Shown: positions 43,996-53,625, counted from the stretch's first letter. The stretch is DNA of 53,885 nucleotides from Alphaproteobacteria bacterium (GCA_016794305.1 JAEUKN010000007.1:1-53885), one strand, 5' to 3'. Translations and numbers: made by a program. The notes: a model not told the origin generated them from the letters alone.

Positions 43996-44256
43996 GAGGG
44001 AATTTAAGGCAATTTGATGCACCTCACCTATGATTCTACCCTAGGAAATGCGTATATTCATATAGAAAAACCAAACCAAAACCTTTATATTGGAACTCTT
44101 TTCAAATCTAATTGAGCGTGATGACGTGAAATATAGTGACGTGATAAGAACCAAAGCTTTTTGAGATTCAACCAAAATCAAAAATGGTCTAGGACATGGC
44201 TCTTGTCTCGTATGACTGTAACTGCAAAAGATGCTCGTGGAAAAATTTGGGTCAGA

Positions 44257-45942
44257 ATGTTAACGTCCCTTCACATTAAAAATATTGTGTTGATTGAAAA
44301 TTTATCAATGCAGTTTACCTCGGGGTTGTCTGTGCTCACGGGGGAAACGGGCGCGGGGAAATCTATTTTACTTGACTCACTGGGCCTTGTGTTGGGTGAA
44401 CGCGCAGAAGCCGGATTACTGCGGCGCGGCGCGGCGCAGGCCTCGGTAGTGGCTGAATTTGAACTGCCCCCCCGTCATCCCGTGTGGGAAAGTTTAGCGC
44501 GGCATGATATCGGCTTTAGCCCCCATGAACCGCTGATACTGCGCCGATCCTTAACCGAGGATGGCCGCAGCAAGGCTTTCCTCAATGATCAAACGATCAG
44601 CGTAAGTTTCCTTAAAATGTTGGGTGAATTGTTGGTGGATATTCACGGCCAATTTGAAACTTATGGGTTAATCAATCCCGCGCGGCACCGCGAATTGTTG
44701 GATGAATTTGGTCATCATGAGGGGATTTTGAAATCATGTGATGCGGCCTATCAATCTTGGCAAGACGCGCTTGCGGCCATACGCGACGCCGAAGACACCG
44801 CCCGCCAGGCCGCACAAAATCAGGATTATTACCGTGACGCGGTGGATGAACTCGAAAAACTATCCCCCCAGCCGGGCGAAGAAGAATCATTGATTGAACA
44901 GAAAAAGAAAATTCAAAACGAAGCAGCCTTGAGGGAATTTTTCAACTTCGCGGATGAGGCATTGGGCGGCGAACAAGGTGCGGATATTCTCATCTCGCAA
45001 GTTTGGCGCGCACTCGACCGACAAACGGATAAATTCGATGAAACGGCGCATGAAGATGTACGCGATATTTTAAATGATTTGGATCAGGCCGCAAATTTTG
45101 TGCAATCGGCCTCGCAAAAAATCCATGCCCTGGGGATGGGGGTTGACCGTGACGGGCTGAATTTGGATGATATCGAAGATCGCCTCTATGCCCTGCGCGG
45201 GGCCGCGCGCAAATATCGCTGCGCGTCCGAAAATCTCTCGGCTTTGTTGGATGATTTCAGGGCCAAGCTCGAACTGGTTGATCACAACGCGGAAAAACTA
45301 TCGCAGCTCAAAGCCGAAATGGCCGCAAGGCGCAAAAATTACGAAGGCATTGCCCTGCAACTGCATGAGGCACGCACGGCTCAAGCCGCCCTGATTGACC
45401 GCAAGATTAATGCGGAGCTTGGCCCCCTAAAACTGGAAAAGGCAATGTTTCGCACCTCCGTCACGCAAATGGACCAGGACCATTTGTGGGGTGCCAAAGG
45501 GTTTGACGAGGTGCGCTTTATGGTGGCCACCAATGCGCATGATGCCAATCCTGATTTTGGGCCACTCAATAAAATTGCATCGGGCGGTGAAATGGCGCGG
45601 TTTATGCTGGCGTTAAAGGTGGTTTTGGCCGAACAAGCCCCCGCCAATAGCGTGTTTGTGTTTGATGAAATTGACACCGGTATTGGCGGCGCAACCGCCA
45701 GTGCCGTGGGCGACCGCTTAGCCGGATTGGCGGAACGTCATCAGGTGATGGTCGTCACCCATTCTCCTCAGGTCGCTGCGCGGGCGTCACATCACTGGAT
45801 GGTGTCAAAATCAACCGGGCAAACCCGTGTCACGCCGCTGGATCACGAGGCACGTCGCGAGGAAATCGCCCGCATGTTGGCCGGGGCCGAGATTACCACC
45901 GAAGCCCGCGCCGCCGCCGCCAAACTTTTAAAGGCAGGGTAG
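44257..45942 (+). CDS. recN: DNA repair protein RecN
   Basis: This 561-residue SMC-like ATPase works in double-strand-break repair. The N-terminal head has Walker A GETGAGKS (29-36). A long coiled-coil region (about 150-370) separates it from the C-terminal head with the signature KIASGGEMARFMLALK, Walker B VFVFDEIDTGIGG and the D/H-loop VVTHSPQVAARA. I chose the ATG at 44257, which begins the conserved LTSLHIKNIVLIE; an upstream frame of 32 residues is unlikely. I found no LexA-type GTTC-N7-GTTC box upstream, although recN is often SOS-regulated. In many alphaproteobacteria recN is followed by ligA; here folA follows after nine bases. Confidence 0.94.
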   Translation: MLTSLHIKNIVLIENLSMQFTSGLSVLTGETGAGKSILLDSLGLVLGERAEAGLLRRGAAQASVVAEFELPPRHPVWESLARHDIGFSPHEPLILRRSLTEDGRSKAFLNDQTISVSFLKMLGELLVDIHGQFETYGLINPARHRELLDEFGHHEGILKSCDAAYQSWQDALAAIRDAEDTARQAAQNQDYYRDAVDELEKLSPQPGEEESLIEQKKKIQNEAALREFFNFADEALGGEQGADILISQVWRALDRQTDKFDETAHEDVRDILNDLDQAANFVQSASQKIHALGMGVDRDGLNLDDIEDRLYALRGAARKYRCASENLSALLDDFRAKLELVDHNAEKLSQLKAEMAARRKNYEGIALQLHEARTAQAALIDRKINAELGPLKLEKAMFRTSVTQMDQDHLWGAKGFDEVRFMVATNAHDANPDFGPLNKIASGGEMARFMLALKVVLAEQAPANSVFVFDEIDTGIGGATASAVGDRLAGLAERHQVMVVTHSPQVAARASHHWMVSKSTGQTRVTPLDHEARREEIARMLAGAEITTEARAAAAKLLKAG

Positions 45943-45951
45943 GATTTATTC

Positions 45952-46545
45952 ATGGACTCTAAACCTCCTCAGCCCTCCCCCCCCTCAGCCCCCCCCCCTC
46001 CTCCCCTCTCCCTCATCGTGGCGATGGCGCATAACCGTGTGATTGGGCGGGGAAATGATTTGCCGTGGTATTTGCCCGAAGACCTCAAATTCTTCAAATC
46101 CATGACCAAAAATAAGCCGGTGATTATGGGCCGTAAGACCTTTGAGTCGATTGTGGCTCGGCTCGGCCATCCGCTCCCCCATCGTCCGCACTATGTGATC
46201 TCAAAATCCTGTGACCCTACGGGCCGCGGAAGTTATGAGGGCGTGAGTTGGTATCAAACTCTGGAGTCGGCCATAGGTCAGGCAAAATCCGATCATCCTG
46301 ATCTTGAACTCATGATCATTGGCGGTGCGAGCATTTACGACCAAGCCATCAAATTGGTTGACCGCATGTATATCACCATGATTGATCAGGATGTGGAGGG
46401 GGATGCGTATTTCCCAGATTTTGCGGTGGCGGATTGGAACCAAACTCTTGTCAATCAACATAACTCCGCGGAATGGAGCTATAAAACGTGGATATTCGAT
46501 TCTACGGCAAAGAATCATATTGAGAAACGATCCGTATTGGCTTAA
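45952..46545 (+). CDS. folA: Dihydrofolate reductase
   Basis: The 197-residue enzyme reduces dihydrofolate with NADPH. Core motifs are VAMAHNRVIGRGNDLPWYLPEDLKFFK, VIMGRKTFESI and IIGGASIYDQAI. The first 18 residues are a proline tail (PPQPSPPSAPPPPPLS) absent from the usual family start. It is encoded by DNA with runs of eight and ten C. The core begins at LIVAMAHN with no other start codon nearby except ATG at 46024 inside the first strand, so the tail is probably translated. A C-terminal extension of about 15 residues is also present. It lies nine bases after recN; another folate gene, folD, is 1.4 kb downstream. Confidence 0.93.
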   Translation: MDSKPPQPSPPSAPPPPPLSLIVAMAHNRVIGRGNDLPWYLPEDLKFFKSMTKNKPVIMGRKTFESIVARLGHPLPHRPHYVISKSCDPTGRGSYEGVSWYQTLESAIGQAKSDHPDLELMIIGGASIYDQAIKLVDRMYITMIDQDVEGDAYFPDFAVADWNQTLVNQHNSAEWSYKTWIFDSTAKNHIEKRSVLA

Positions 46546-46650
46546 ACTTCTGAACGTTAAATTGTAACCTTTCAGGCTTCAGGACCCCAGCAACAAAGTT
46601 TTTGGGATTGGGCTTGACGGTTTAACCTTATACGAAAAAGTGTTTATTCC

Positions 46651-46911
46651 ATGACTACCCCACACTCACCGTCGCCTAACTTAACGGATATCAGCATATT
46701 AAGCTTTGAAAAAGCGATGGAGGAGTTGGAGCAAATTATCCGCAATCTCGAAAATGGTAAAATCTCGCTAGAGGAGTCAATTGCCGCCTATGAACGCGGC
46801 GTTGCGCTCAAAAACCATTGTGAGACCAAATTGAACGATGCGCGGATGAAAATTGAAAAAATTAGTTTGGGTCCCAATGGCGCCCTGTCCGTTCAGCCAT
46901 TTGAAGAATAA
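46651..46911 (+). CDS. xseB: Exodeoxyribonuclease VII small subunit
   Basis: The 86-residue helical subunit joins XseA to form exonuclease VII, which degrades single-stranded DNA. The family core SFEKAMEELEQIIRNLENGKISLEESIAAYERG is complete. The N-terminus has about 12 extra polar, Pro-rich residues. The end (KIEKISLGPNGALSVQPFEE) is normal. xseB directly before ispA is a conserved alphaproteobacterial order. The spacing to ispA is 18 bases. XseA is not encoded in this window. Confidence 0.92.
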   Translation: MTTPHSPSPNLTDISILSFEKAMEELEQIIRNLENGKISLEESIAAYERGVALKNHCETKLNDARMKIEKISLGPNGALSVQPFEE

Positions 46912-46929
46912 CTTGATAGGAGAAAATTT

Positions 46930-47841
46930 ATGGCCCCGTCCCCGCGTGAGACCAGCCCCGAACTGCGCGAAGCTTTGGAAGATACCGTGCAAATGGTGGA
47001 TAAGGCCATTGAACGCCTGATCCCCGAAACCGATTTGGCGGAGGCCAAATTATACGATGCCATGCGCTATGGGACATTATCGGGCGGTAAGCGTTTGCGC
47101 CCGTTTATGGTGATGCAATCGGCGCGGTTGTTTAATGTGGACCCGGCGCGGGCCAAACGTGTGGCGGCGGCGATTGAATTGGTTCATGCGTATTCACTCA
47201 TTCACGATGACCTGCCGGCGATGGATAATTCCGATTTACGCCGCGGCAAACCCACGGTTCACCGCGCCTATGACGAGGCCACGGCCATTCTGGCGGGCGA
47301 TGGGCTCATGACCATGGCGTTTCAAATTTTGGTCGCGCCCGAAACGCATGAAGACCCCTATGTGCGCTGCGCCTTGGTGGGGGCATTGTCGGATGCTGCC
47401 GGGTTTCAGGGCATGGTGGGCGGCCAGATGCTGGATTTGATCGGGGAACAAACGGAATTTGATTTGGGCACGATCAGCCGCATGCAACGCATGAAAACCG
47501 GCAAATTAATGGCGTTTTCATGCGAATCGGGGGCGATATTGGGTAAGGGCGGTGATACGTATCGCCGTGCGCTCACCTCCTATGCCTATGACCTTGGCCT
47601 CGCGTTTCAGGTGACCGATGATATTTTGGACCTTGAGGGTGATCCGCGTGCCACCGGCAAACCGGCAAATCAAGATGACAAAGCCGGCAAATCAACCTTC
47701 GTTTCCACCTTGGGAATTGAACAGGCACAACAACGCGCCAATATGTTGGTGGAACAGGCTATCCGCCACCTGCACGTCTTTCAGGGGCGCGCGAAAATGC
47801 TGGAGGAATTGGCCTATTACGTCCTCCGCCGCCGCGCTTAA
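46930..47841 (+). CDS. ispA: Farnesyl diphosphate synthase (polyprenyl synthetase)
   Basis: The 303-residue enzyme condenses isopentenyl and dimethylallyl diphosphates to farnesyl diphosphate, the precursor of quinones and undecaprenyl carriers. The two aspartate-rich motifs are DDLPAMD (93-99), with the extra residues typical of bacterial FPP/GPP synthases, and DDILD (230-234). GGKRLRP (52-58) and KTGKLMAFS are also present. AGGAG lies about 10 bases before the ATG. It follows xseB; dxs, the usual next gene in alphaproteobacteria, is not here and folD follows instead. The stop is followed at once by AACCTGTTTCTAAT, a weak likeness to the repeat ends described elsewhere. Confidence 0.93.
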   Translation: MAPSPRETSPELREALEDTVQMVDKAIERLIPETDLAEAKLYDAMRYGTLSGGKRLRPFMVMQSARLFNVDPARAKRVAAAIELVHAYSLIHDDLPAMDNSDLRRGKPTVHRAYDEATAILAGDGLMTMAFQILVAPETHEDPYVRCALVGALSDAAGFQGMVGGQMLDLIGEQTEFDLGTISRMQRMKTGKLMAFSCESGAILGKGGDTYRRALTSYAYDLGLAFQVTDDILDLEGDPRATGKPANQDDKAGKSTFVSTLGIEQAQQRANMLVEQAIRHLHVFQGRAKMLEELAYYVLRRRA

Positions 47842-47903
47842 ACCTGTTTCTAATTTTTTTATTATCGCCTTTAAACGATAGACTATAGGAAATGGTAAAA
47901 AAT

Positions 47904-48842
47904 ATGACTGCCCATGACTCAACATCGGACACCGAAGATTCATCGCTCCACCAAGCCCATATCATTGACGGCCGGGCCGAATCGGCAAGAATCATTGATG
48001 AACTTTCTAAACGTCCGCACATAGGGGGCCGAGAGCCCTGTTTAGCAGTGATTTTGGTGGGGGACAATCCCGCGAGCCATGTCTATGTGGGCCAGAAAAT
48101 CAAGGCTTGCGCGGCCTGTGGTATTCTATCACGTAAAGAACCAATGAAGGAAAATTCCGAATATACTGATGTTTCAAGTGTTATTCGCAAGCTTAACCAA
48201 GATCCAACTGTGGACGGAATTTTACTGCAACTTCCTCTGCCGCCATCAATTACGGAAGCCCAGCAAAATTACCTGATTCAACTCATTGATCCGCGCAAGG
48301 ATGTGGATGGGTTAACCGTGACCAATATGGGCAAATTAATGGCAGGAAATCAGCTCCTATCTTTTACGGAAGAGCGGGGATTAATCCCCTGCACACCGCA
48401 AGGGGCTTTGCATTTGATCAAAACGGTGGAGCCGGATTTAACGGGGCTGCATGCGGTGGTCATAGGTCGTTCGCTCCTGTTCGGAAAGCCGATGGGCCAA
48501 CTTTTGCTGGGTGAAAACGCGACCGTGACCATGGCGCATTCCAAAACACGTGATCTGGGCAAAATTTGCGCACAGGCGGATATTGTCGTGGCCGCCGTGG
48601 GCCGCCCGCGCATGGTTCAGGGCGATTGGATTAAACCCGGTGCCATTGTGATTGATGTCGGAATCAACCGTTTGGACAACGGCAAATTATGCGGCGATGT
48701 TGATTTTGATGCGGTCCGCGGAACTGCGCGCGCGATCACACCTGTGCCGGGCGGTGTCGGGCCGATGACGATTGCGTATCTGATGGCGAACACGCTCAAG
48801 GCCTATGAGTTGCGTCTGCTCAACCCGCAAAATCCGCTTTAA
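47904..48842 (+). CDS. folD: Bifunctional methylenetetrahydrofolate dehydrogenase/cyclohydrolase
   Basis: The 312-residue enzyme interconverts methylene-, methenyl- and formyl-tetrahydrofolate. The catalytic segment YVGQKIKAC holds the key Tyr-x3-Lys, and DGILLQLPLP follows. The NADP-binding half has VVIGRSLLFGKPMGQLL, ending with TPVPGGVGPMTIAYL. The N-terminus has about 20 polar residues before the conserved part. Two ATGs are possible: 47892, with AGGA too close, and 47904, with the same AGGA 13 bases away. I prefer 47904. An insertion of about 10 residues (LLSFTEERGLIPCTPQGA region) is within family variation. It lies downstream of ispA and upstream of serC. Confidence 0.94.
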   Translation: MTAHDSTSDTEDSSLHQAHIIDGRAESARIIDELSKRPHIGGREPCLAVILVGDNPASHVYVGQKIKACAACGILSRKEPMKENSEYTDVSSVIRKLNQDPTVDGILLQLPLPPSITEAQQNYLIQLIDPRKDVDGLTVTNMGKLMAGNQLLSFTEERGLIPCTPQGALHLIKTVEPDLTGLHAVVIGRSLLFGKPMGQLLLGENATVTMAHSKTRDLGKICAQADIVVAAVGRPRMVQGDWIKPGAIVIDVGINRLDNGKLCGDVDFDAVRGTARAITPVPGGVGPMTIAYLMANTLKAYELRLLNPQNPL

Positions 48843-48925
48843 AAATCTCTGATTTGGGAGTATAAATTGGGTGTTTATATGATCCCCGGAGCCAAGTAGA
48901 ACCCAGTAAAGCACAAGTGATAACC

Positions 48926-50107
48926 ATGCAAAAACCTGTACAAAAAACCAATTGTCCCAATTTTTCTTCGGGCCCTTGCGCCAAGCGTCCGGGGTGGAGT
49001 TTTGCAGCCCTGGAGGATGCTTTTTTGGGGCGTTCCCACCGCGCGGTGGGCGGCAAAAATAAATTGAAATTGGCGATTGATCTGCAGAAAAAATTGCTGG
49101 AAATTCCGGATGATTATCTGGTGGGAATTGTGCCGGCATCCGATACCGGTGCGGTGGAAATGGCGATGTGGTCGCTGCTGGGGGACCGCGGCGTTGACTG
49201 CCTGGCGTGGGAGAATTTCAGCGGCGATTGGCTCAATGACGTGGTGGCGCAGCTCAAGCTCCCTGACGTGCGGCAATTTAAGGCAGATTACGGCGATTTG
49301 CCGGATTTAAATGCGGTGGATACTGACCGTGATGTGGTGTTTGTGTGGAACGGTACGACTTCGGGTGTGCGGCTCCCTCATACTGATTGGATTAAGGCCG
49401 ACCGCAAGGGATTGACGATTTGCGATGCGACATCGGCCGTATTTGCCTATGAAATGGATTGGCCGAAATTGGATGTGGTGACATGGTCATGGCAAAAAGT
49501 TTTGGGCGGTGAAGCGGCGCATGGCATGATTGTGCTCTCTCCGCGCGCGGTGGAACGACTGACCTCTTACACCCCGCCCCGTCCCTTGCCGAAAATTTTC
49601 CGCATGACGAATAAAGGCAAGTTGATTGAAGGGATTTTTAAAGGGGAGACGATCAATACGCCTTCGCTGCTCGCGGTGGAGGATTGCCTCGATGCGCTCA
49701 AATGGGTGGAGTCTCTTTCCCAAAACGGCCCGGCATGGCGCGCGACCATGGCGCGGTGTCAGGCTAATTTCGAGGTGATGCGCCAATGGGTGGCAAAAAC
49801 CGATTGGGTCGATTTCCTGTGTACGGATGAGTCCGCGCGCTCCCGCACTTCGATTTGCTTTAAAATCGTTGATCCGTGGTTTACCGCATTTGACGAAGAC
49901 ACGCGCAAGGCCAAAATCAAGGATATGGTCGGATTGTTGGATAAGGAAGGTGTGGCGTATGATATAGCAAGCTATGCCTCTGCCCCTGCGGGGCTACGGG
50001 TTTGGGCCGGTGCCACGATTGAAAAATCCGATTTGGAAATCCTTTGTCCTTGGCTCGATTGGGCTTATGCCGAAATGAAGCAAAAATCCCAACAACAAGC
50101 CGCGTGA
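48926..50107 (+). CDS. serC: Phosphoserine aminotransferase, alphaproteobacterial type
   Basis: This 393-residue PLP enzyme makes phosphoserine from 3-phosphohydroxypyruvate. The N-terminal NFSSGPCAKRPGWSF and the PLP lysine Lys191 in TWSWQKVLGGEAAHG are typical of the alphaproteobacterial branch, which differs from E. coli SerC. Other motifs are PASDTGAVEMAMWSLLG and VWNGTTSGVRLP. I chose the ATG at 48926; a GTG nine bases earlier is possible, and neither has a strong ribosome site. serA is the usual next gene in this group but is missing; a large FliK-like gene follows after 18 bases with a good ribosome site. Confidence 0.93.
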   Translation: MQKPVQKTNCPNFSSGPCAKRPGWSFAALEDAFLGRSHRAVGGKNKLKLAIDLQKKLLEIPDDYLVGIVPASDTGAVEMAMWSLLGDRGVDCLAWENFSGDWLNDVVAQLKLPDVRQFKADYGDLPDLNAVDTDRDVVFVWNGTTSGVRLPHTDWIKADRKGLTICDATSAVFAYEMDWPKLDVVTWSWQKVLGGEAAHGMIVLSPRAVERLTSYTPPRPLPKIFRMTNKGKLIEGIFKGETINTPSLLAVEDCLDALKWVESLSQNGPAWRATMARCQANFEVMRQWVAKTDWVDFLCTDESARSRTSICFKIVDPWFTAFDEDTRKAKIKDMVGLLDKEGVAYDIASYASAPAGLRVWAGATIEKSDLEILCPWLDWAYAEMKQKSQQQAA

Positions 50108-50125
50108 GGATATGGAGGAGTCACA

Positions 50126-52189
50126 ATGGCTTCCGACTCCCCCCCGATTCCCCCCATCAATGTGCGTGGTCCGCGCGTCGCACCCGTTACCCCCGCGGTG
50201 ATGGTCAGGATTGTGAGCTTGCCTCAAGGGCTTGAGGAAGCTTTGCAAAACAATCCGACATCGATGAAACTTGAAGGACAGATTGAGCGGCGCAATGACC
50301 AAGGCTCAACCATCCTGAAAACCGGCCACGGCGAAATGGAGATTATCCTAAAGGATCAACGCCATTTCCCCAATGGCAGCTCTTTAATACTTGAAATTCC
50401 TGCGGGTCGTCAGGCGCATTTGGCAACCATTCTTTCGCAATCTCCAAACCCGCTGCCGTCCCAATCCCCTCCCTCCGCTACCGAGAATTTGCCCACCCAG
50501 AATCAGGCCCAGAATCAGGCCCAGCTTAAGCCCCAGGCAGACACCCAAAACCTTGCATCCCCTGCCATTACTCTGGGTCGCGGCGGTATGCTTCAATCCC
50601 ATATGATGGAAAGTTTTTTGCTCTATAATCTCGGTGCTGGTGAAGGCGGAATTGGCGGAGCAAATGGCGGTGCCCATACGGTCGGAAACGCGGTGGGCGC
50701 AATGGGCGCACCGAATGCTTTGTCCGCTCTTTTACACCTCACCCCCTTGAACGCATCACAAATTCAGGGTTTTTTAGGCTCAATGGGGGGCGACTATGCG
50801 GCCCCCACAGTGGGCAATTTTCTGGCGCAATTGCTTGCCGCACTTACTCAATCCGGATCAAACCAATCATCCACCGCTCAGGGTGCAAATTCTTCACTCA
50901 CGCACTCTGCCGCAAATTTTTTTCTGCAGTTTCTCTCAAACCCCAATCAATCTGTGCCCTCAATGACTATGGCAGGGGCAGGGGCAGGTATGACAGGAAT
51001 GGGCGCAGATTTATTGCCGCCCAACCTCCTAACCCAAATTCAAAAATTTTTGGGGCCGTTTGAGTCACCCCGGTCAGGGCCTCCCATAGGATCAGAGTCG
51101 GGAGCGGGATATCAAGGCGCGCCCGCACCGCTCACCGCTCAGGTTTTAGGGAGCAGCTCGGCAAGTGCCTCCTCCTCCGCGCCCGGCTTTGCAGCTTCAA
51201 ATTTCGCTGTCGCAACGGGCCCGATTTTCCTCTCGCAATTCGCCGGATTCTCAAGCGACCATACCGCGATTTTCGCCCTGCTCAACGGTTTAAACCTGAC
51301 AGGCGGCGTGCAATTTTATGCGCTTCAAAATTCCGGATATGCGGCCTCCATCTTAAATCATATCCACCGTGACCCGGGCCAGCTATTTTTGCTTGGGGCG
51401 CAAGGCTCCCTCGCCTCCTTGGACAATCCATCCGGCGGCAATTTGGGGCGACCCCAATTATGGAGCAATGAATTCGGCCCGGCCTGGACTACATTGGCCC
51501 AAATTTTTGATCTCCTCGGGGGGGACGAAAATTCCGCAACAAACCCAATAGCGGCCCAGGCTGCACAAACCCATGCGGCACAATTATATAATTTGTTCCC
51601 CTCCCCTGCGCACCCGCATCACCTTCCAATTTTGGCGATGTTGATGCTTGCGGTGGCGCGATCGGGGGATATCGAAGGATTTTTGCCTGAACCTATTTTG
51701 GAAACGCTGCGCCAAACGTCCAAAGGCAAAGCCCTTCTTGATCGTCTAAGCCTTGATATCAGCCAATTTGCGCGGATTGATCAAAACTTCCTCCCCACTG
51801 ATTGGAAAGGCATGGTCATTCCCTTTAGCTGGCAAAACCAAATTTTTAAGGTGCCGATTTATTTCAAAGACGGATCAACCGAGGATGACAACGAACAGGA
51901 TTTGGAGCGCCAACGCAAACGCCAGCTACGGTTCCTATTTGACCTACAGCTGAGTCGTATGGGCGGCGTGCAGGTCGATGGATTTTTGCAGTCTCAGCGA
52001 CTTGATTTGATCTTGCGCACCAAAACCGCGCTCAGTCCCCTGATGCAACAGGATATGCGCAAACTTTACGCCGGGGCGGTGGAAAAATCTCACCTTGTGG
52101 GGGATATTTCTTTTCAATCCCGCGCCGATCAATGGGTGGATTTTTCTGCCCCGCAAGCGTCAGAAAATCATCTGGGCGTGAGTGTTTAG
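50126..52189 (+). CDS. Large low-complexity protein with FliK-like C-terminus, unknown
   Basis: I do not recognise this 687-residue protein as a whole. Residues 25-90 form a small folded-looking N-terminal part. Residues 100-440 are rich in Gln, Pro, Ser, Gly and Ala (for example NQAQNQAQLK, from a 12-base DNA repeat). A second folded part runs from about 460 to 560. The last ~80 residues (LRFLFDLQLSRMGGVQVDGF, then LILRTKTALSPLMQQDMRKLY) resemble the C-terminal domain of flagellar hook-length control proteins such as FliK. GGAGG lies seven bases before the ATG, which is strong. No other flagellar gene is in the window, so the role stays open. The cca gene follows. Confidence 0.6.
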   Translation: MASDSPPIPPINVRGPRVAPVTPAVMVRIVSLPQGLEEALQNNPTSMKLEGQIERRNDQGSTILKTGHGEMEIILKDQRHFPNGSSLILEIPAGRQAHLATILSQSPNPLPSQSPPSATENLPTQNQAQNQAQLKPQADTQNLASPAITLGRGGMLQSHMMESFLLYNLGAGEGGIGGANGGAHTVGNAVGAMGAPNALSALLHLTPLNASQIQGFLGSMGGDYAAPTVGNFLAQLLAALTQSGSNQSSTAQGANSSLTHSAANFFLQFLSNPNQSVPSMTMAGAGAGMTGMGADLLPPNLLTQIQKFLGPFESPRSGPPIGSESGAGYQGAPAPLTAQVLGSSSASASSSAPGFAASNFAVATGPIFLSQFAGFSSDHTAIFALLNGLNLTGGVQFYALQNSGYAASILNHIHRDPGQLFLLGAQGSLASLDNPSGGNLGRPQLWSNEFGPAWTTLAQIFDLLGGDENSATNPIAAQAAQTHAAQLYNLFPSPAHPHHLPILAMLMLAVARSGDIEGFLPEPILETLRQTSKGKALLDRLSLDISQFARIDQNFLPTDWKGMVIPFSWQNQIFKVPIYFKDGSTEDDNEQDLERQRKRQLRFLFDLQLSRMGGVQVDGFLQSQRLDLILRTKTALSPLMQQDMRKLYAGAVEKSHLVGDISFQSRADQWVDFSAPQASENHLGVSV

Positions 52190-52217
52190 CACCTGAGAGA
52201 AAGATCAATCAATCGCT

Positions 52218-53441
52218 ATGAACCTCACCCTCCCTGCGCTTTTTCATGATCCGTTGCTCATAAAATTATTTGCGGCGTTGGGTGCCGACCATCTGCGCTA
52301 TGTTGGCGGATGTGTGCGCAATGCGGTGTTGGGGACACAAATTCATGACATTGACATGGCGACCACCCACTCCCCACAAAAAGTCATTGATATACTGGCC
52401 GAATATGGCATCAAAACCATTCCCACGGGGTTACAACACGGCACAGTGAGCGTTCCTTTTGGCCAATCCGTGATCGAAATTACCACCTTGCGCCGTGATG
52501 TCGCCACGGACGGGCGGCACGCAGTGGTGAGTTTTGAACATGATTGGGCGATTGACGCCGCACGCCGTGATTTCACCATCAATGCAGTATATATGGACCA
52601 AAACGGCCAAATTTTTGACCCGCTGGGCTTGGGGCTGCATGACCTCACCCATCGCCACGTGCGGTTTATCGGCGATGCCGCCACCCGCATTCACGAAGAT
52701 CATTTACGCATTTTGCGTTTTTTTCGCTTTAGCCTTTATTACGCACATACGCTCGATCCCGACGGGCTTTTGGCCTGTGAGAAATTTGCCCGGTCTGTTG
52801 CAACGCTTTCAAAAGAGCGGGTGAGCGGCGAAATGTTTAAAATCATCACCCATGATGGATGTGTGAACATCCTGAAAATGATGCAGAATACGCGGATTTT
52901 ACCAATGCTTTATGCACGATCTACCGATTGGCCACAGATCCTCAACCGCCTCATTGATTTGCAGCGCGCCGAATTGCAAGGTGATGAGACACAAAATCAG
53001 TCCAAAACACACCCTGCCGCCGACATAATCTTGTGCCAACGCATTGTGGCACTGTGCGGGCCGCGAAAATGCCTTCCGAAAAACTCGGGTAAAATTTTGC
53101 CGATTTCCGCCCACTTAAGCCTTAGTCGCGCGCAGTCAACCCTCATCAAAAAATTCGCAAAATTGGTGACTTCAAAGAAAAAATGGGCATTGTTTGACTT
53201 TAATCTATTGCGTCATGAAAACGGCGAGGATTTCGCCCGCGCCGCCGCGATGACGCTCCATGCCCATGGAAAAATTGAGGCTACGGAGCTCCAAAAATGG
53301 CAAAATTTTCAAATCAATGATCCGCACTTAACACCTCCCTTTAAAGCCAAAGATTATATGGCCAAGGGCCTTCACGGCGCACAATTGGGTAAAGCCATCA
53401 AATCAGCCACCCGCAGATGGTTAATGGAATATTCCAAATAA
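52218..53441 (+). CDS. cca: CCA tRNA nucleotidyltransferase / poly(A) polymerase family
   Basis: The 407-residue class II nucleotidyltransferase adds or repairs the 3' CCA of tRNAs. The head has YVGGCVRNAVLG and the metal-binding pair Asp44/Asp46 in IHDIDMATT, followed by RRDFTINAVYMD and EDHLRILRFFRFSLYYA. The C-terminal half is helical and more divergent, as usual. The ATG at 52218 begins the protein just before the conserved head. Alphaproteobacterial members of this kind often add the terminal A or CCA; poly(A) polymerase is the alternative. It follows the FliK-like gene after 28 bases. The tRNA-Arg in this window already encodes its CCA, so repair is the likely need for that tRNA. Confidence 0.9.
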   Translation: MNLTLPALFHDPLLIKLFAALGADHLRYVGGCVRNAVLGTQIHDIDMATTHSPQKVIDILAEYGIKTIPTGLQHGTVSVPFGQSVIEITTLRRDVATDGRHAVVSFEHDWAIDAARRDFTINAVYMDQNGQIFDPLGLGLHDLTHRHVRFIGDAATRIHEDHLRILRFFRFSLYYAHTLDPDGLLACEKFARSVATLSKERVSGEMFKIITHDGCVNILKMMQNTRILPMLYARSTDWPQILNRLIDLQRAELQGDETQNQSKTHPAADIILCQRIVALCGPRKCLPKNSGKILPISAHLSLSRAQSTLIKKFAKLVTSKKKWALFDFNLLRHENGEDFARAAAMTLHAHGKIEATELQKWQNFQINDPHLTPPFKAKDYMAKGLHGAQLGKAIKSATRRWLMEYSK

Positions 53442-53560
53442 AAACTATAAATTGCAAATATAATTTCTATTTTTTATATTTCATAAACATAAAATAACAA
53501 AAACTACATTTTTTACATTTTTTTAAGGAACTCAGTTGGCATCGAATAGTTAGCCTATCA

Positions 53561-53595
53561 CAATCCCCCCATATGATGTTTTTTTTCGGGGATTG
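53561..53595. other. Hairpin ahead of the small ORF
   Basis: CAATCCCC (53561-53568) faces GGGGATTG (53588-53595) around a T-rich 19-base loop. It lies between cca and the small ORF, about 30 bases before its ATG. It may be the end of the cca message or a structured leader. No T run follows, so termination is doubtful. The rest of 53442-53625 is A/T-rich with no gene seen. Confidence 0.45.
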
Positions 53596-53625
53596 GTTTA
53601 ACCCATATAGGAAAGGACTTATATT

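Noticed and set aside
44161..44256. 32-residue N-terminal extension of RecN
   Set aside because: RecN proteins start at the LxxLxIKN strand, which the ATG at 44257 provides.
43996..44256. LexA box upstream of recN
   Set aside because: No GTTC-N7-GTTC or its complement was found in the gap.
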